Shown here: in pieces, positions 15,811 through 27,480 of the stretch
Position numbering within the stretch: the first letter of the stretch is position 1
Layout: each line of letters begins with the position of its first letter
From: Acanthamoeba lenticulata
Taxonomy: Eukaryota; Discosea; Longamoebia; Acanthamoebidae
Assembly (NCBI GenBank): GCA_002179805.1
Contig: NAVB01000983.1
Location: 1-38,516, forward strand
Reading direction: 5' to 3'
DNA length: 38,516 bases
Made by a program: the position numbers and the translations under genes
Notes under the pieces: model-generated
Databases searched by the model: none
Told to the model about the DNA's origin: nothing
The model's input: only the letters and a program-made list of their open reading frames with translations

Positions 15811-18800
15811 ATGGATGGCCCGTCGGCTCGACGCGCGAGTGGCGGAGCCTCACGCAGGAGCCTCAGAGGATGGATAATGTCGTTAGTCATTGAGAGCGAG
15901 GACGGGGCTGATGAGCCGGTCTTCCTCATCGAGGGTGGCGTCACCGACTCACTCACGTGCCCAGCTACTAAGCCGGCCGCCGATGGGGCCGACGAAGAGC
16001 AGGATACCAAGGGCCAGCCGGGCTGGTGGTTTCTCATGGCCAACCGCGGCTTTCGCCCGCTCGCCGTCAGCCCATCCAAGGCGCCCTTCCCCAATAAGGG
16101 TACCCACTCCCTCAAAATATCAACCATGAAGATGGTGTGTGCCTGAACTTGTGTTTGATGTACACAACAAAAAGGCAAGCGACGACTTACGCTGCAGCTG
16201 TCCTACGGCAAGTCGGTCGTGATGCGGGTGCGCGGCCTGTTCGACTTCAACTTTCGCACGCCGCCAGATAACGCCAAGATCCACGTCGACCGCAATCACG
16301 CCTACACGCGCACCGCCTCGGAGGTAAGCAGCTCACAAGGCACCAACGGCTCGCAAGGCACGCCTACTTCCTCCGAGCCTTCCGACAACCTCTTCCTACG
16401 GTACGTGCCGCGTTTTGTTAGCGATGCTGGAATTGCTGCTGAGCGCCCGCGACATGAGCAGGACGCAAAACCGGATGCTCACGGCCGTGCGACTGTTTGC
16501 GCCCTACACGGTGTTAGTCAAGCACCCGATGCTGTCATCGTGGCTAGCGGACAACAACCGCTTGGTGCGCATGCTCGATACCGCGAAGCAAGGTCCGTGT
16601 GATGATCAACTCCAGCCAACGTTGCTGGACCGGCTCATGTTGAGGTTCTTATTTTCTTTGCGCAGAGCCGGTGGCCGAACGATCAACCAAGCGGCAAAGG
16701 CGCGATCCGGTGGTAGCTACCGGTGCTAGCAGCAGAACCAGCCAAACTGAGATCAGCCACTTTATGGAGGTCGAAGAGGAAGCGCCACGCCTCGTGTCTC
16801 GAAGATCTCTACAGTCTCGCCTGCGGCTTACCGCCACCCCCGCTCCCACTCAGTCGAACGCCCTGATCGAGATTGATGTCGATGACAGCCCGGTGCAACC
16901 AAGGCCGACGCGAGCCTACAAGGCCATCAACTCCTACACCACGACCACGACCACGACTACCTCGACGGCAACAACGACAACAGCAACGACGAGGATGCCT
17001 GTGCATAGTCCAGCTATCTACGCGTTTCGCCAACCGACCACCACTAAGCGAGAAGTAACCTATCCGAGGAGAAGAGCGTCACCAAAACCTGGCTCTTCCG
17101 ACTTGTCTGAGGACGAACTACGGCGCTCTCCTGACGAATCTGTTGAGTCGGAGGAAGAAGAAGAGGAAGTGGAGGAAGACGACGACGACGCGGTGAGTGA
17201 CGGCGAATCCCACGAGCTCGACCTCGATCTGACGCCGCTCGACCTGGGCCTGGGCGCTGGCGCTACGCCGCGGCGAGGGAGGGGCAGGCCCAAGGGCTCT
17301 ACCAACAAGGTCACCAAGTCGCCCAAAACCGCCGCGGTCCGTCGGGTGGCTCCGAAGACATCACCCGCCCCTAAGCGGCCCGGACGGCCGAGACTTCGTG
17401 AGCTTCGCGACGAGGAGCAGGAAGAGGAGCCGATCGATGTGGTCGAGCTGGAGGACGATGACATCAACCAGCGGCGGCGGAACACGAAGAAGCCTTACGC
17501 ACGCAACGTCAGCAATAACGACGGCGACGTTAGTGGCGGTGGACAGGAGGAAAGTTCTGTGGCCGAGGCCCTCCTCGCGCCGGCCATGCCGTCGGACGTG
17601 TTTGTGTGGCACAGCAGCCAGCAGGCGTCCCAGTTGTCGCAGAACCCGACGGAGACCGTCGAGGAGATCGACAGTAGCCAGTTTGTGCTGGAGCGGGACC
17701 TGCTCGGAAGCGGCTCCTTTGCGCGCGTCTACAAGGCCCAATACAAGGGCGTAGACGTGGCCGTGAAGGTGTTCAAGCCCAGCGAGTCCGCCACGCGGAT
17801 CGACAACGAGCTCCGGATTCTGAGCAAGCTTCGTGGCCACACCAACGTCGTGCGGGTCGTGGGCTACTGCGTGGTCAACGATCACAAGCAGATCGCGATG
17901 GAGTTCTGCGCCTTTGGCAACCTCCACGAGCGCATCCAGAGCCTCAAGCGCTCCGGCGGCGGGCGCGGGCTCCGGCGCCGGATGACTGCCAGGGCACGCG
18001 AGTTCGAGAACTCTCGCCTGACTTCGCGCCGGGGCCGTGCGGGTACGCCCATAATCCCCCCCCCCCTCCCCAAACCATCAGGCGGGCTTATGTAGGGCTG
18101 CATGCTTGGCATTGCGTGCCGTCGTGCGCAGCGACGACGAGTCTGTTGACGAAGCGCAAGCGCGGCGACGATACAGCAGACGCGGAGGAGGAGGAGTCGT
18201 CGCCGCAGGATCCCTTCGAACCAATCAAGCAACGGCGCGGGGACATCATCGTCGGCATCGCTCGCGGAATGCAGCACCTCCACAACAACAACGTGTGCCA
18301 CCGCGACCTGTCGAGCATGAAGTACGCAACACATCCCCCCCTTCGCCTGTTATCCCAGGTCACTTACTCACGGATGCGTGTGTGCTTGTGTGGCCGTCCC
18401 GTTGTGCTGCCGCAGTGTGCTGGTACCAATTTTTTTTTAAAAAAATATTTTCTATTTTTGTTTATTTTCATATCAACCCTTTTTATATTCAATTTCTTGA
18501 TTTGTATATTTGCTATCAATTTCACAACAACTCAACTCGAGTGAAATCGTGCAGGTGGACTCGAACTGGGTGCCCAAGATCGCCGACTTTGGGCTGAGCA
18601 CGGTGGATGTGAACGAGATGAAGGGGATGGGCGTGGGCACGAACCGCTGGCGTGCGCCAGAGGTCTTCAAGAACAAGCCCAAGAAGTGCCAGGACCAGTT
18701 CAAGGCCTTCTACACCAACAGCAGCGACGTGTACAGTTTTGCTATTATAGTTTGGGTGCGCCACCAGACTACTATTATGGATTCTTATTATTTATGAATT

Positions 18801-19079
18801 AATTATTAAATTTATTTAAACTCCTGACATTTCTTATCTTCTCTTTTGCTTGGGCAGGAGCTGTTTCACCTGGGCGAGGTGCCGTGGGAAGGCGAGCTGG
18901 ACAATGATGTCAAGAGGAAGGTGATGCAGGGCGAACGCCCCAAGATCGCGCCCGATGTGCCGCGCGTGTGGCGCAAGCTCATCGAGCAGTGCTGGATCCA
19001 GGACCCCGACCGCCGGCCTTCGTTCGCCAATATCGTGCGCTATCTCGAGGCCAATGGCTTCGGTTCTTCTTCTTCTTGA
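15811..19079 (+). CDS. AT-hook protein kinase, TKL/tyrosine-kinase-like
   Basis: Eight exons (15811-16134, 16198-16400, 16462-16592, 16666-18042, 18132-18321, 18416-18422, 18555-18755, 18858-19079) join to about 884 residues. The N-terminal 200 residues match no family I know. A long low-complexity part follows, with a Thr run, an acidic tract (about 380-400) and two AT-hook cores, GRGRPKG (about 423) and RPGRPR (about 456). The kinase domain spans about 555-880: GSGSFARVYKAQYKGVDVAVKVF, HRDLSSMNVLVDSNWVPKIAD, DFGLS, GTNRWRAPEV and the C-lobe Arg in DPDRRPSF. Core catalytic residues are present. A basic then acidic insert of about 55 residues separates the N-lobe/hinge part from the catalytic loop. 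AT-hooks suggest a nuclear, DNA-associated kinase (inference). The start could also be the in-frame ATG at 15877; the exon 2/3 acceptor at 16462 versus 16444 is unsettled. Confidence 0.85.
18416..18422 (+). other. 7-nt microexon in kinase catalytic loop
   Basis: Seven bases lie between acceptor gccgcag (18409-18415) and donor gtacca (18423). They complete the Asn codon of HRDLSSMN and add Val-Leu before VDSNW. Skipping it would shift the frame, because the upstream exon ends in phase 2 and the next starts in phase 0. Confidence 0.85.
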
Positions 19080-19530
19080 TCGCTGGCCTGCCTGGAGCAC
19101 GTAAAACCTTGTAAAAACAACTAATTTTCTGATTGGTGATCGGACTTTGCTGGACGCGTCCCATTCGTTGCAAAACACGAAAAATGAGAATTCAGGAAAG
19201 GAAAAAGAGAAGAAAGACGTTTCTTTTGGTGGTCCAGACCGACGTGCTCCTTGTCGCCCGAGCAGGGATGACGAGGCTGACAGGCATGCTGGCCATGTTG
19301 GTCTGCCAGGGTGGTGAATGGGGCAACTTAAGCAGAAGTCGTCGACTTCTAGGTCTGGTGACGTTCTGTTGCCCCTCACTGCAGGCCCAAGAGGCCTGTT
19401 GACGTTACGTCGATAAAGCTCGATACGCCACACCACAGGAGCACAACAAAGACAACGAGAGGACAAGGAAGGTCAACCTACTCGCCACAATTACCTACAT
19501 ACCCCCATACACCAACATATATCTTCTGCT
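19080..19530. promoter_or_regulatory. Intergenic, upstream of BHMT-like gene
   Basis: These 451 bases lie between the AT-hook kinase stop and the methyltransferase start, both on the plus strand. They should hold the kinase 3'UTR and the BHMT-like promoter. No repeat, RNA gene or convincing ORF was seen. Confidence 0.4.
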
Positions 19531-20887
19531 ATGGAGTGCTTGCCGCCAAAGAACCGTTTCCTTGAGAGACTCCAACGTGGCGAGTCTATCGTCTGCGCCG
19601 AAGGCTACGTGTTTGAGCTCGAACGTCGAGGCTATCTCCAGGCTGGCCCCTTCGTCCCGCTCTGCGTTCTCGAGCATCCGCAGGTCGTGCGCCAGCTTCA
19701 CCTCGACTTCGTCCATGCAGGCTCAGGTAGAGTAACACGCTTGTCTTCTTTACCAGTAACGTCAACTCAACAACCCTATGTTGGGTTTTTGTTGAAACGA
19801 CAGACGTGGTTGAGGCGCTCACCTACTACGGCCACCGCGAGAAGCTGAGGCTTGTGGGCCATGAGGACGCCCTCGAGAAGCTCAACCTCGCCGCCTTGCG
19901 AATCGCCAAGGAGGTCGCCGACGAAACAGGCACCCTCTTCGCGGGCAACATTTGCAACTGTACCTCTGGCCTCTACTTCGTCCACCTTTGAAGCATCATG
20001 TGGAAGACTCACCGTTCCTTTGTCTCTTGTACAGCCAATCTATGGGAAGGCAAGGACCAGAGCGCCGAGGTGACCAACGCCGTGCGCGACATGTTCCGAG
20101 AGCAGCTCAAGTGGGCCAAGCAGGCCGGCGTCGACTTCGTGATTGCCGAGACCTTTGGCTTCCTGGGCGAGGCCCTGCTGGCCAACAAGCTCATCAAGGA
20201 GGAGTTTGACCTGCCCTCGGTGGTCACCATCGTCATCCACCAGGACGGCAAGACGCGCGACGGCTACGGCCCAGTCGAGGCCCTACAGGCCCTCGAGGTA
20301 CCTCTCCCCCTTTGTCGCGTCTTCGAGAGAATGGCCCAAGTGCTCATCGCACGCTTAGCGGGCTGGAGCGGACGTGGTCGGCTTCAACTGCTACCGGGGC
20401 CCGGGCACCATGCTGCCCCTTATCGAGGAGGCGGCCCGGGTCATCAAGGCTCCGCTGGCCGCGCTGCCGGTGCCCTACCGCACCACCGAGCAGGAGCCCA
20501 CCTTCTTCTGCCTCAAGGACGACCAGCTGCCCGAGGGCACCGTGAACGGGCGGCCTTTCCCAGTGGCGCTCGACGGCAAGTTGTGCACCCGATTCGAGAT
20601 TGCTGCCTTCACAGAGCGATGCAAGGAGCTGGGCGTGCGCTACTTTGGCGTCTGCTGTGGAGCTGGTGCGATGCGCCTCCTTGTTGGAGACACATGTCCC
20701 GATGCTGTGACAACTGAGAGACGGCATTTGGGTTCGAACAGGGCCGCACCACATCCGCAGCATGGCCGAAGCGCTGGGCCGGCAGCCGCCGGCCAGCCGG
20801 TTCTCGCCCGACATCTCCAAGCACTTCGCCTTCGGCACCAACGCTGTGCTCAAGGCAGTCAACGTCGAGCACAAGGACAAGCTGTGA
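19531..20887 (+). CDS. Betaine-homocysteine S-methyltransferase-like enzyme
   Basis: Five exons (19531-19726, 19804-19959, 20035-20297, 20359-20665, 20742-20887) join to 355 residues. It belongs to the homocysteine S-methyltransferase family, cytosolic zinc enzymes that move a methyl group to homocysteine to make methionine. The N-terminal [20 protein letters not shown] and [13 protein letters not shown] match BHMT. The three zinc-ligand cysteines are in place: one in [12 protein letters not shown] and the pair in [16 protein letters not shown], which spans the last intron. The sequence resembles BHMT rather than cobalamin-dependent MetH in size and wording. The protein is somewhat shorter than animal BHMT (about 400), lacking part of the C-terminal tail used for oligomerisation there. 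The methyl donor (betaine, dimethylpropiothetin or S-methylmethionine) cannot be told from sequence alone. Confidence 0.92.
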
Positions 20888-20993
20888 GGGCAGGCTCGCC
20901 ACCACTTGGTGGCAATCAATCATGTCAATGCGCATTTTCGTGGAACTTTCAAGAATGTATTTACATTGAAAAACAAAAGGGCAGTTGCACGAT
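20888..20993. other. Convergent 3' ends, BHMT-like and receptor 1
   Basis: Only 106 bases separate the two converging stops. AT-rich sequence around 20950-20985 probably provides both poly(A) signals, so the 3'UTRs may overlap. Confidence 0.4.
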
Positions 20994-23900
20994 TTACACA
21001 CTCATGCCCAGGCCAGAGGCACCGGCTACGGTGTCGTCGTCGCCCACCTGGGAGTCGAGGAAAGCAACGACGGCCTCCATGGTGGGGCGCTTGTCGGGCT
21101 GACCATGCCAGCACTTCTTCATCATCTTCCGATACTCGGGCACGCAGTCGCCCGGGATCTGCGGACGCTTGCCCTCGAGCACGTCCAGCGACACGCCCAT
21201 GAAGTTGCGTCCGGCAAAGGGCTCGCGCCTCGTCAGCGCCTGCCACATGATGACTCCGAATGAGAACACGTCGGCCCGCTCGTCGTACTTCTCCCCGCGG
21301 ATGATCTCCGGCGCCGTCCAGCAGGGCGTGCCGCAGCGCGTCATGGTGGCGTTCTCCTCCTTGATGCGCGCGAACCCAAAGTCGGCCACCTTCACGTTCC
21401 AGTTCTCGTCCACCAGCAGATTCGACGGCTTCAGGTCCCGATGCACGATCACCGGCTCCAGCGAGTGCAGATAGTTGATTCCGAGCGCGGCCGACCGCAG
21501 CATGCGCAGCTTCTGCTTCCACGTGAGCTTGATGGCGTTGTCGGCAAGGATGTCCTTGAGCGAGCCCTGCTTCATGAACTCGGTCACGATGCACAGATTG
21601 GGCTTCTTGACGCACGCGCCGATGAAGAGCACGATGTTGGGGTGGTGCAGCTCCGACAAGAAGGCCATCTCGGCGCGGAACTCGAGCATGCGCCGCTCGT
21701 CGAGCTTCTGCTTGATGAACCGCTTCACGGCCACGTCGACGCCCTTCCACTTGCCGCGGTAGACGACACCGTAGGACCCGAGGCCCACCTGCTTGCCGAG
21801 CGCGATCTCGTGGAAGTCGATGATCCATCGGCACAGGTTGGCCGACGTCAGGAACGTGTCCTCCTTGAACGCCATTCCGTCACCCACAGCCGTTTGCACT
21901 TCGTCGCCGCTGGGCGTCGACGTGCTGTGGTCATCGCTCGAGGAGCCGCTCGAGTGGGTCCCCGACTTTTCGTCGCCGTTGCGCGTAACGCCGCCGAAGA
22001 AGCGGGCCTCGAGGCCTTCGACCTTGAGCTCGAACAGCCGTGCGCCATTGGGCGAGTCGGGCATCTCGAACTTGCCCAGCGCCACCAGCCGCGTGCCCTT
22101 GATGGGCGCCGCCGCGGCCGCCGAGGTGTTGGGCTCAGCAGTCCTGGTCCGGACCGCGTTGGTCGAGGAGGAGATCACGAGGAGCTTGTCGCGGGCGGCG
22201 TGGCTCATGACGACCTGGCCGCCGTGGGTCATGGCCGTGATGCGCGCTGCGGCGTTGACCACGGGACCGATGTACTCCACGCGCCTCGTCATCGGATCGC
22301 GCACCACCTTCGGTGTGCCCACGTGCACACCCATGCGCACGCGCAGACCCTTGAAGAGAATCCTGTCGTCGGTGTCGCCCCATTCCTCTGCCGCGCCCGG
22401 ATGCTCGAGCAGGGCCTCGGGCCACTCGACCGCCAGCAGCGCGCGCTGCACGTCGCAGCACCAGGCCAGCGCGTCGCTCGTGTGCTGGAACGCCATGCAG
22501 AACGAGCCCTCCCCGCTGTTCCGGTCGCGCAAGAACACGACCTCGTAGCCGCGATGCTTCTTGAGCGCGGCGCGAAGGGTCTCGTTGTGGAGGAGCGTGG
22601 CGTCGCGCATGGCCGCGGCGTTGAACTCCCAGAGCGAAGCGGCGCGCGTGATGTCCGTGAACACGATCGTCACCTCGCCCTCGGGCGCCTTGGCGCCGCC
22701 GGCCGCCGTCTGCACCGCGTTGGCCGAGACGTTCTTCGAATTGTTGGACGACGCCGAGGACGAGCCGGTCGACGCCGACGAGCCGTTGGTCGACGGCAGC
22801 GTCCACGAGCCAAAGGTGGTCGAGCGCGGCAGCTTGGACTCGCCGTTGGAGCGTCCGCCGCTGGACGACGACGACTGCGAGGTGAAGGTTGTCGTGCCCG
22901 TTCCGCCTGAGTTGGAGTCGCCGTGCATGGACGAGAGGCGCGTCATGATCTCGAGGAACGTCGGCCTGATGACCGGGTCCACATGCCAGCAGCTCGTGAT
23001 CAACTGCTCGTACTCGGGCGGACACGAAGGCTCCTCGGGCATCTGCGGCCGGATGTTGTCGCGGATCACCGCCACGGCCACGGCGGCGGGGCTCATGCCA
23101 AAGTAGGGCTGCTCGCGCGTGAGCAGCTCCCACAAGATGACTCCGAATGAGTACACGTCCGCCAGGATGAGATCCACGTCGCCCGTCTCGTTGAGCACTT
23201 CGGGCGCGGTCCAGTGCACACTCCCGGCAGCGTTGTTGCCGCCGGCGCCCTTGACGTGGGCGTCCTCGCGGAACTTGGTGAGGCCAAAGTCGGACACCTT
23301 GACGTTCCACTTGTTGTCAAGCAGCAGGTTGAGCGACTTGAGGTCGCGGTGCACGATGCCCGACGAGTGGAGGAAGTGCATGCCCTTGGAGGCCTGGTAG
23401 GCCATCTTGGCCTTGAGCACGAACGGGATCTCCGGGATCAGCTCGTTGTGCAGCAGCTCATAGAGCGAGCCGAGAGACATGAACTCCATGACGATGCACA
23501 TCTTGGGCGCTTTGGTCGAAGCCGCCATGAAGAGCACCACGTTCGGGTGCCGCAGCGACGTCATCACCCGCACCTCGTCCTGGAAGTTCTTCTCCATCTC
23601 CTTGGTGACCTTGTCCGCGGCCATGACCTTGACGGCCACCTCGGTGCCCTTCCACATGGCCTTGTGCACGGCGCCGTAGCCGCCCGCGCCCAGCTGCTCG
23701 CCCATGTCGAGCTCGGAGTAATCGATCTCCCAGTCGTCGGTGGTCTTGCTCTTGAGTCGGATGATGAGCACCACCACGAGGATGATGCCCGCCAGCGCCA
23801 CCAGCACGATCACCGCCACGGGGATCGCCACCGCTACAAGTTGCGCCAATCGCCCCCGACCTTTGGTTAGCAAGCGGCCAATGGCAGGAGGGCCGAGACA

Positions 23901-26900
23901 AAGAGGACGAACCAATCGCGATGGTCGAAGTGTCGGCGCTCGAGCTCGACGACACAAAGTCCTCGCAGTACTGGCCGGTCCGGCCGCTGTCGCAGCTACA
24001 GGCGTTGTCCACGCACGAGCCGACGCCTGAGCACAGCACGCCCTCGTCGTCGATGCAGTTGGCCACGGCGCTGACCGTGACGCCGTCGCAGGTGAAGGAC
24101 TTGAGCTGGCGCAGGATCAGGCGCTTGAGCGAGTCCTCGGTCGACGCGATGATGTAGCCACGCCGGTCGGCCAGCTGCTTGGACTTGGAGTCGGTCTGCG
24201 TCCAGTAGAGGAATTTGGCAAAGGCGGCGGCCTTGTCGCAGTTCTCCATGGTCTGGCTGCGGTAGATGAACGCCGAGAAAGCCACCAGCGGCCAGCTGCT
24301 CGCGCCATTGGCTAGATTTATGTCGTCGACATGATAAGCGCGTGAAGAAGAGGAAGCAGACAGGATCTCGATGGGCGCGTACCGAGCACGACGCCGCCGT
24401 ACTGGGGTTCCTTGGTGTCGAGCAGGTAGTTGTGCACGGCGCTGGCGTACGACGAGCTGTTGGCGCGCACCAACACGCCGGCCTTGTTGTACATGCTGGC
24501 TCCGGCCAGGTTCTTCATCTGTGGTCGTCGTCGCCATCACGTCACACCTTGGTTGGAATTCGTGGAATGTGCGTGCTGGGGAGGAAGCATTGGCGCACCA
24601 AGAGAACGGCAGAGCGGAGGGTGACGGACAAGCCGTCGGCGGTCTGGGCCAGCGTGCTGACCAGGCTCGAGTAGTTGCCAACGGCGATCGAGGTGCTCAG
24701 GTCCTGCACGGGGAAGTCGGCCACCTCCTTGATGCCCACCTGTCGTCCGCAGAGAAGGCCACCAGGCCGCCGACACAGGTCAGCGCCAACGTCGTCTGTG
24801 TCACTGCGTTGGAGGGAGGGTGGCCGTGAGGTCGTACCTGCTCGGCGAATCGAGGCACGGTCATGTTGAGCAGCGTGGTGAAGGCCTCGGTGATGGGCGA
24901 GCTGGTGGTCTGCGTGAGGACGCGAATCGGGCGAGCCGGCAGGGCCGCCACGGTGGCGGCCGAGGTTTGGATCTGTGCGATGCGCGCGTCGTTCCACATG
25001 GTGATGTTGCCCAGGTAGATGTCAGCCAGCGTCTCGTAGTCGATGACCAGCTCCTTCCCGCTGAGCTCTTGCAGGTTGTAGTCTGTCGGTGGATATCGTT
25101 AAGCTTCAGGCCAGGCCGCCGAGGGCGAAGCGTAGAACGGGATCGAAAACGACGTACTCACGACCATGCCAAAGGCGGCGGCGGGCAACAGGGTGATGTC
25201 GGGGATGGCTTGATACCACTCTTGACCGAGCCCATTCATCGACGTACCAAAATCCTCGTCAAAGGACAAGAGCTGGGATTTAGCCGCGACGGATGTGGCT
25301 TCGTAGTATTTGATCGTCATCTCGCTCGTCGATTGGTCCGCGGTCCAAGCCGTGAAGATGGGCAGCGGTGGACCGGCGCCCACGATGTAGACCGTGTTGA
25401 TGGCGGGCGAGTTGTTGCATTGGATTTCGGTGAAGAGGTCCAGCAGGCTCTTGCGCAGGCTCACGTCGATCGGCACGAGTCCTTCCTGAGTCGCCAAGTC
25501 CGACGCTCTGCTCAAAACGTGTGAGAATTGCACCATTTAAAAAATACAATAAAATAAAATGGGTCGTACTCGTCGTTGGTCTGGGTCCAGGCGACGAAAC
25601 GGAGTAGCTCCTCGATGTTGGCGCAGTCTTGCGACGTGATGCTGCGGTTGAGCAGGACGTAGGTCATGTAGGCCATCGGCCAGGACTCGTTGCCCGGCGC
25701 GTCGACGATGTCCACGGTGACATTGCCCGCGCTGTAGGCTGACGAGAAGTCGGCCATGGCGGCCTGCACCGAGTACACGCTCGGGAGAACCCTCTTGCCG
25801 GCCTTGTTGACCATGGCCACCATCGGCAGCCCCGCCGCTTGGCAGTCGGACTGCAGGGCAAAGGTCATGCTGTTCGTCATCGCCTGCGGGCATCATGAAC
25901 TGGTGAGATTGATGAACGCTTCCAACTACAGCACAAACAACAACAACAAGGCGAAGAGGAGGGTCCACGTACAGCGACCCACGCCGTGCGGTTGCTCGAC
26001 TCGCCGGCCTCCACTGCGCGGCCTTGGATGGCGGGCGGCATGAGGGCAAAGGTGTCGCTGGCGGCCGCGAGGGCCGCGCGGAACGTGGTGCTGAAGCTCG
26101 ACACGGCGGTCTTGAAGACCTGGGCGACGGAGAAGTAGGAGTTGTCGTTGAAGGCGAGCTGAATGGGCGCGTTGGGGAGGGTGAGGTTCTGGTTGAGCGC
26201 GGTGATGCGCGCGTCATTCCAGGAGGTGATGTTCCCCGCCCAGATGAGGCCTACGGTCTCCCGGTCCAGCACCTGGTGGTGTGGATGTTGAGGAGCACGT
26301 CGCCAAGCACGCAAATTTGATGACCCAATTAGTGGTCTGGGAGCGTAATTAAAAGAAAAAAGGACCGGCAAATGGCGGAGAAGCGGCGAAAGAGAGAGGG
26401 GGAAGCGCACGAGGCGGGCCGAAGAAGTGGTGAGGCCGGCGATGTTGTAGGTGAGGGCCAACGCCTGTCCAAAGAGCGGGAACTGCACCACGTCAAATCC
26501 ATACTGCTTTTGGAGCTCGGGTGGCAACGACTTCTCGACGCTCACAAAATCCTAGTTATAGAAGAAGAGATTGGGGTGAGGTTGATGAAAGGAGGGGCCG
26601 GCTGCTTCATCTTCTCTTCCCGCACCAATTTTTGGTTGATGTAGGACGTTATCGCTTCTTCGACTCCGCTCCCCGTGTAGGTTGTGCTAATGGGACCGCG
26701 CTCGGAGGTAAGGATTAAAGCTTGTCCGAGGACGGGGAGTGGCTGTACCTGACGTCGTCGCGCACGAAGGAGTACCGGTTGGACCACAGGTTCAGGATGG
26801 TCACCGCGTTGGGCGTGCCATCACCGTAGAGCCGAGTGCTCATCGCCGCTGCGAGTGGCGTAGAAAGAAGGGTGGACGTCAGCTGCTCATAAAAGATACG

Positions 26901-27019
26901 ACGATGGCGGAGAGCGCAGCTGGAGTACCATCAACAGGACGAAGAAGAAGAACCGCGAATACTGTACACACGACCAGCCCGAGCACCCTCGTATATACCA
27001 AGTGCGGTGGCTGTCGCAT
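20994..27019 (-). CDS. Receptor kinase-cyclase-kinase with PstS-like ectodomain (copy 1)
   Basis: Twelve exons (27019-26929, 26848-26749, 26686-26626, 26551-26411, 26272-25973, 25883-25570, 25507-25158, 25082-24838, 24739-24599, 24518-24383, 24311-23913, 23833-20994) give 1705 residues. Order: signal peptide (core VLGLVVCTVFAVLLL); two PstS-like binding modules (about 30-340 and 345-640, hallmarks LIWAGNITSWNDARI and IYLGNITMWNDARI); EGF-like Cys module (about 700-745); membrane helix (about 760-785); kinase 1 (about 794-1065, VAVKVMAADK, HRDLKSLN, SDFGLT); class III cyclase (about 1150-1350, FTDIT, VNAAARI); kinase 2 (about 1430-1690, VAVKRFIKQK, HRDLKPSN, ADFGFA). Both kinases keep catalytic residues. 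The cyclase has GEGSF where GD-x-F is usual. A ligand, perhaps phosphate or a small oxyanion, may be sensed outside and signalled inside (inference). Exon 12 is uninterrupted for 2.8 kb, unlike its paralog. Confidence 0.92.
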
Positions 27020-27480
27020 CTTCTCGTTCTTTGTTGTGGAAGTGGCTCCGGTGGGCCTGGTCGAACTCGGCTAGGGTGAGAGGTGTTGAGCTTTTGGTTT
27101 GGTTTGGTTTGAGTTGTGGTTGTTGTGGGTTCGCGTGCTCAAACGTTCAACTGACGGCAAGCAGTGTCACCACCCCACTGCCCCGAGCGGAGAAAGAGCC
27201 TCAAGGGGCCTGGGAAACCTGCAATGTATCCATCCACCACAGCAGGGCACAGTGGATCCATTGTTGCCCCACCGAAGCCCTTCAAACAAAACAACTCGCG
27301 TTGCGCCGGCTCATCGGAACGTTGCCTCGCCGTGGTTGGAGGAAATATGGTTTGCAAAGCGCCGATATGACGCCGTAACAAGGCAATCATTGGAGTTATG
27401 GCCTTAATGACCGATGTACGAATGAAGAATCGGCGAGGTCAGTTGGTGTGGTTATTACTTTGACGGCCCGTACGGGGGAG
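27020..27480. promoter_or_regulatory. Upstream region of receptor copy 1
   Basis: These 461 bases precede the receptor 1 start and should hold its promoter. A G/T-rich stretch lies at about 27085-27130. Open frames match no family. Confidence 0.4.

Noticed and set aside
16323..16443. Donor gtaagc at 16324 ending exon 2 of the AT-hook kinase early
   Set aside because: It would leave phase 0, and no nearby acceptor continues the next exon in frame; the donor at 16401 fits.
21441..22910. Plus-strand ORF of 489 codons
   Set aside because: Antisense to the conserved kinase and cyclase coding sequence. The same antisense frame reappears at 28615-29166 and 29248-30021 only because the paralogs are identical there.
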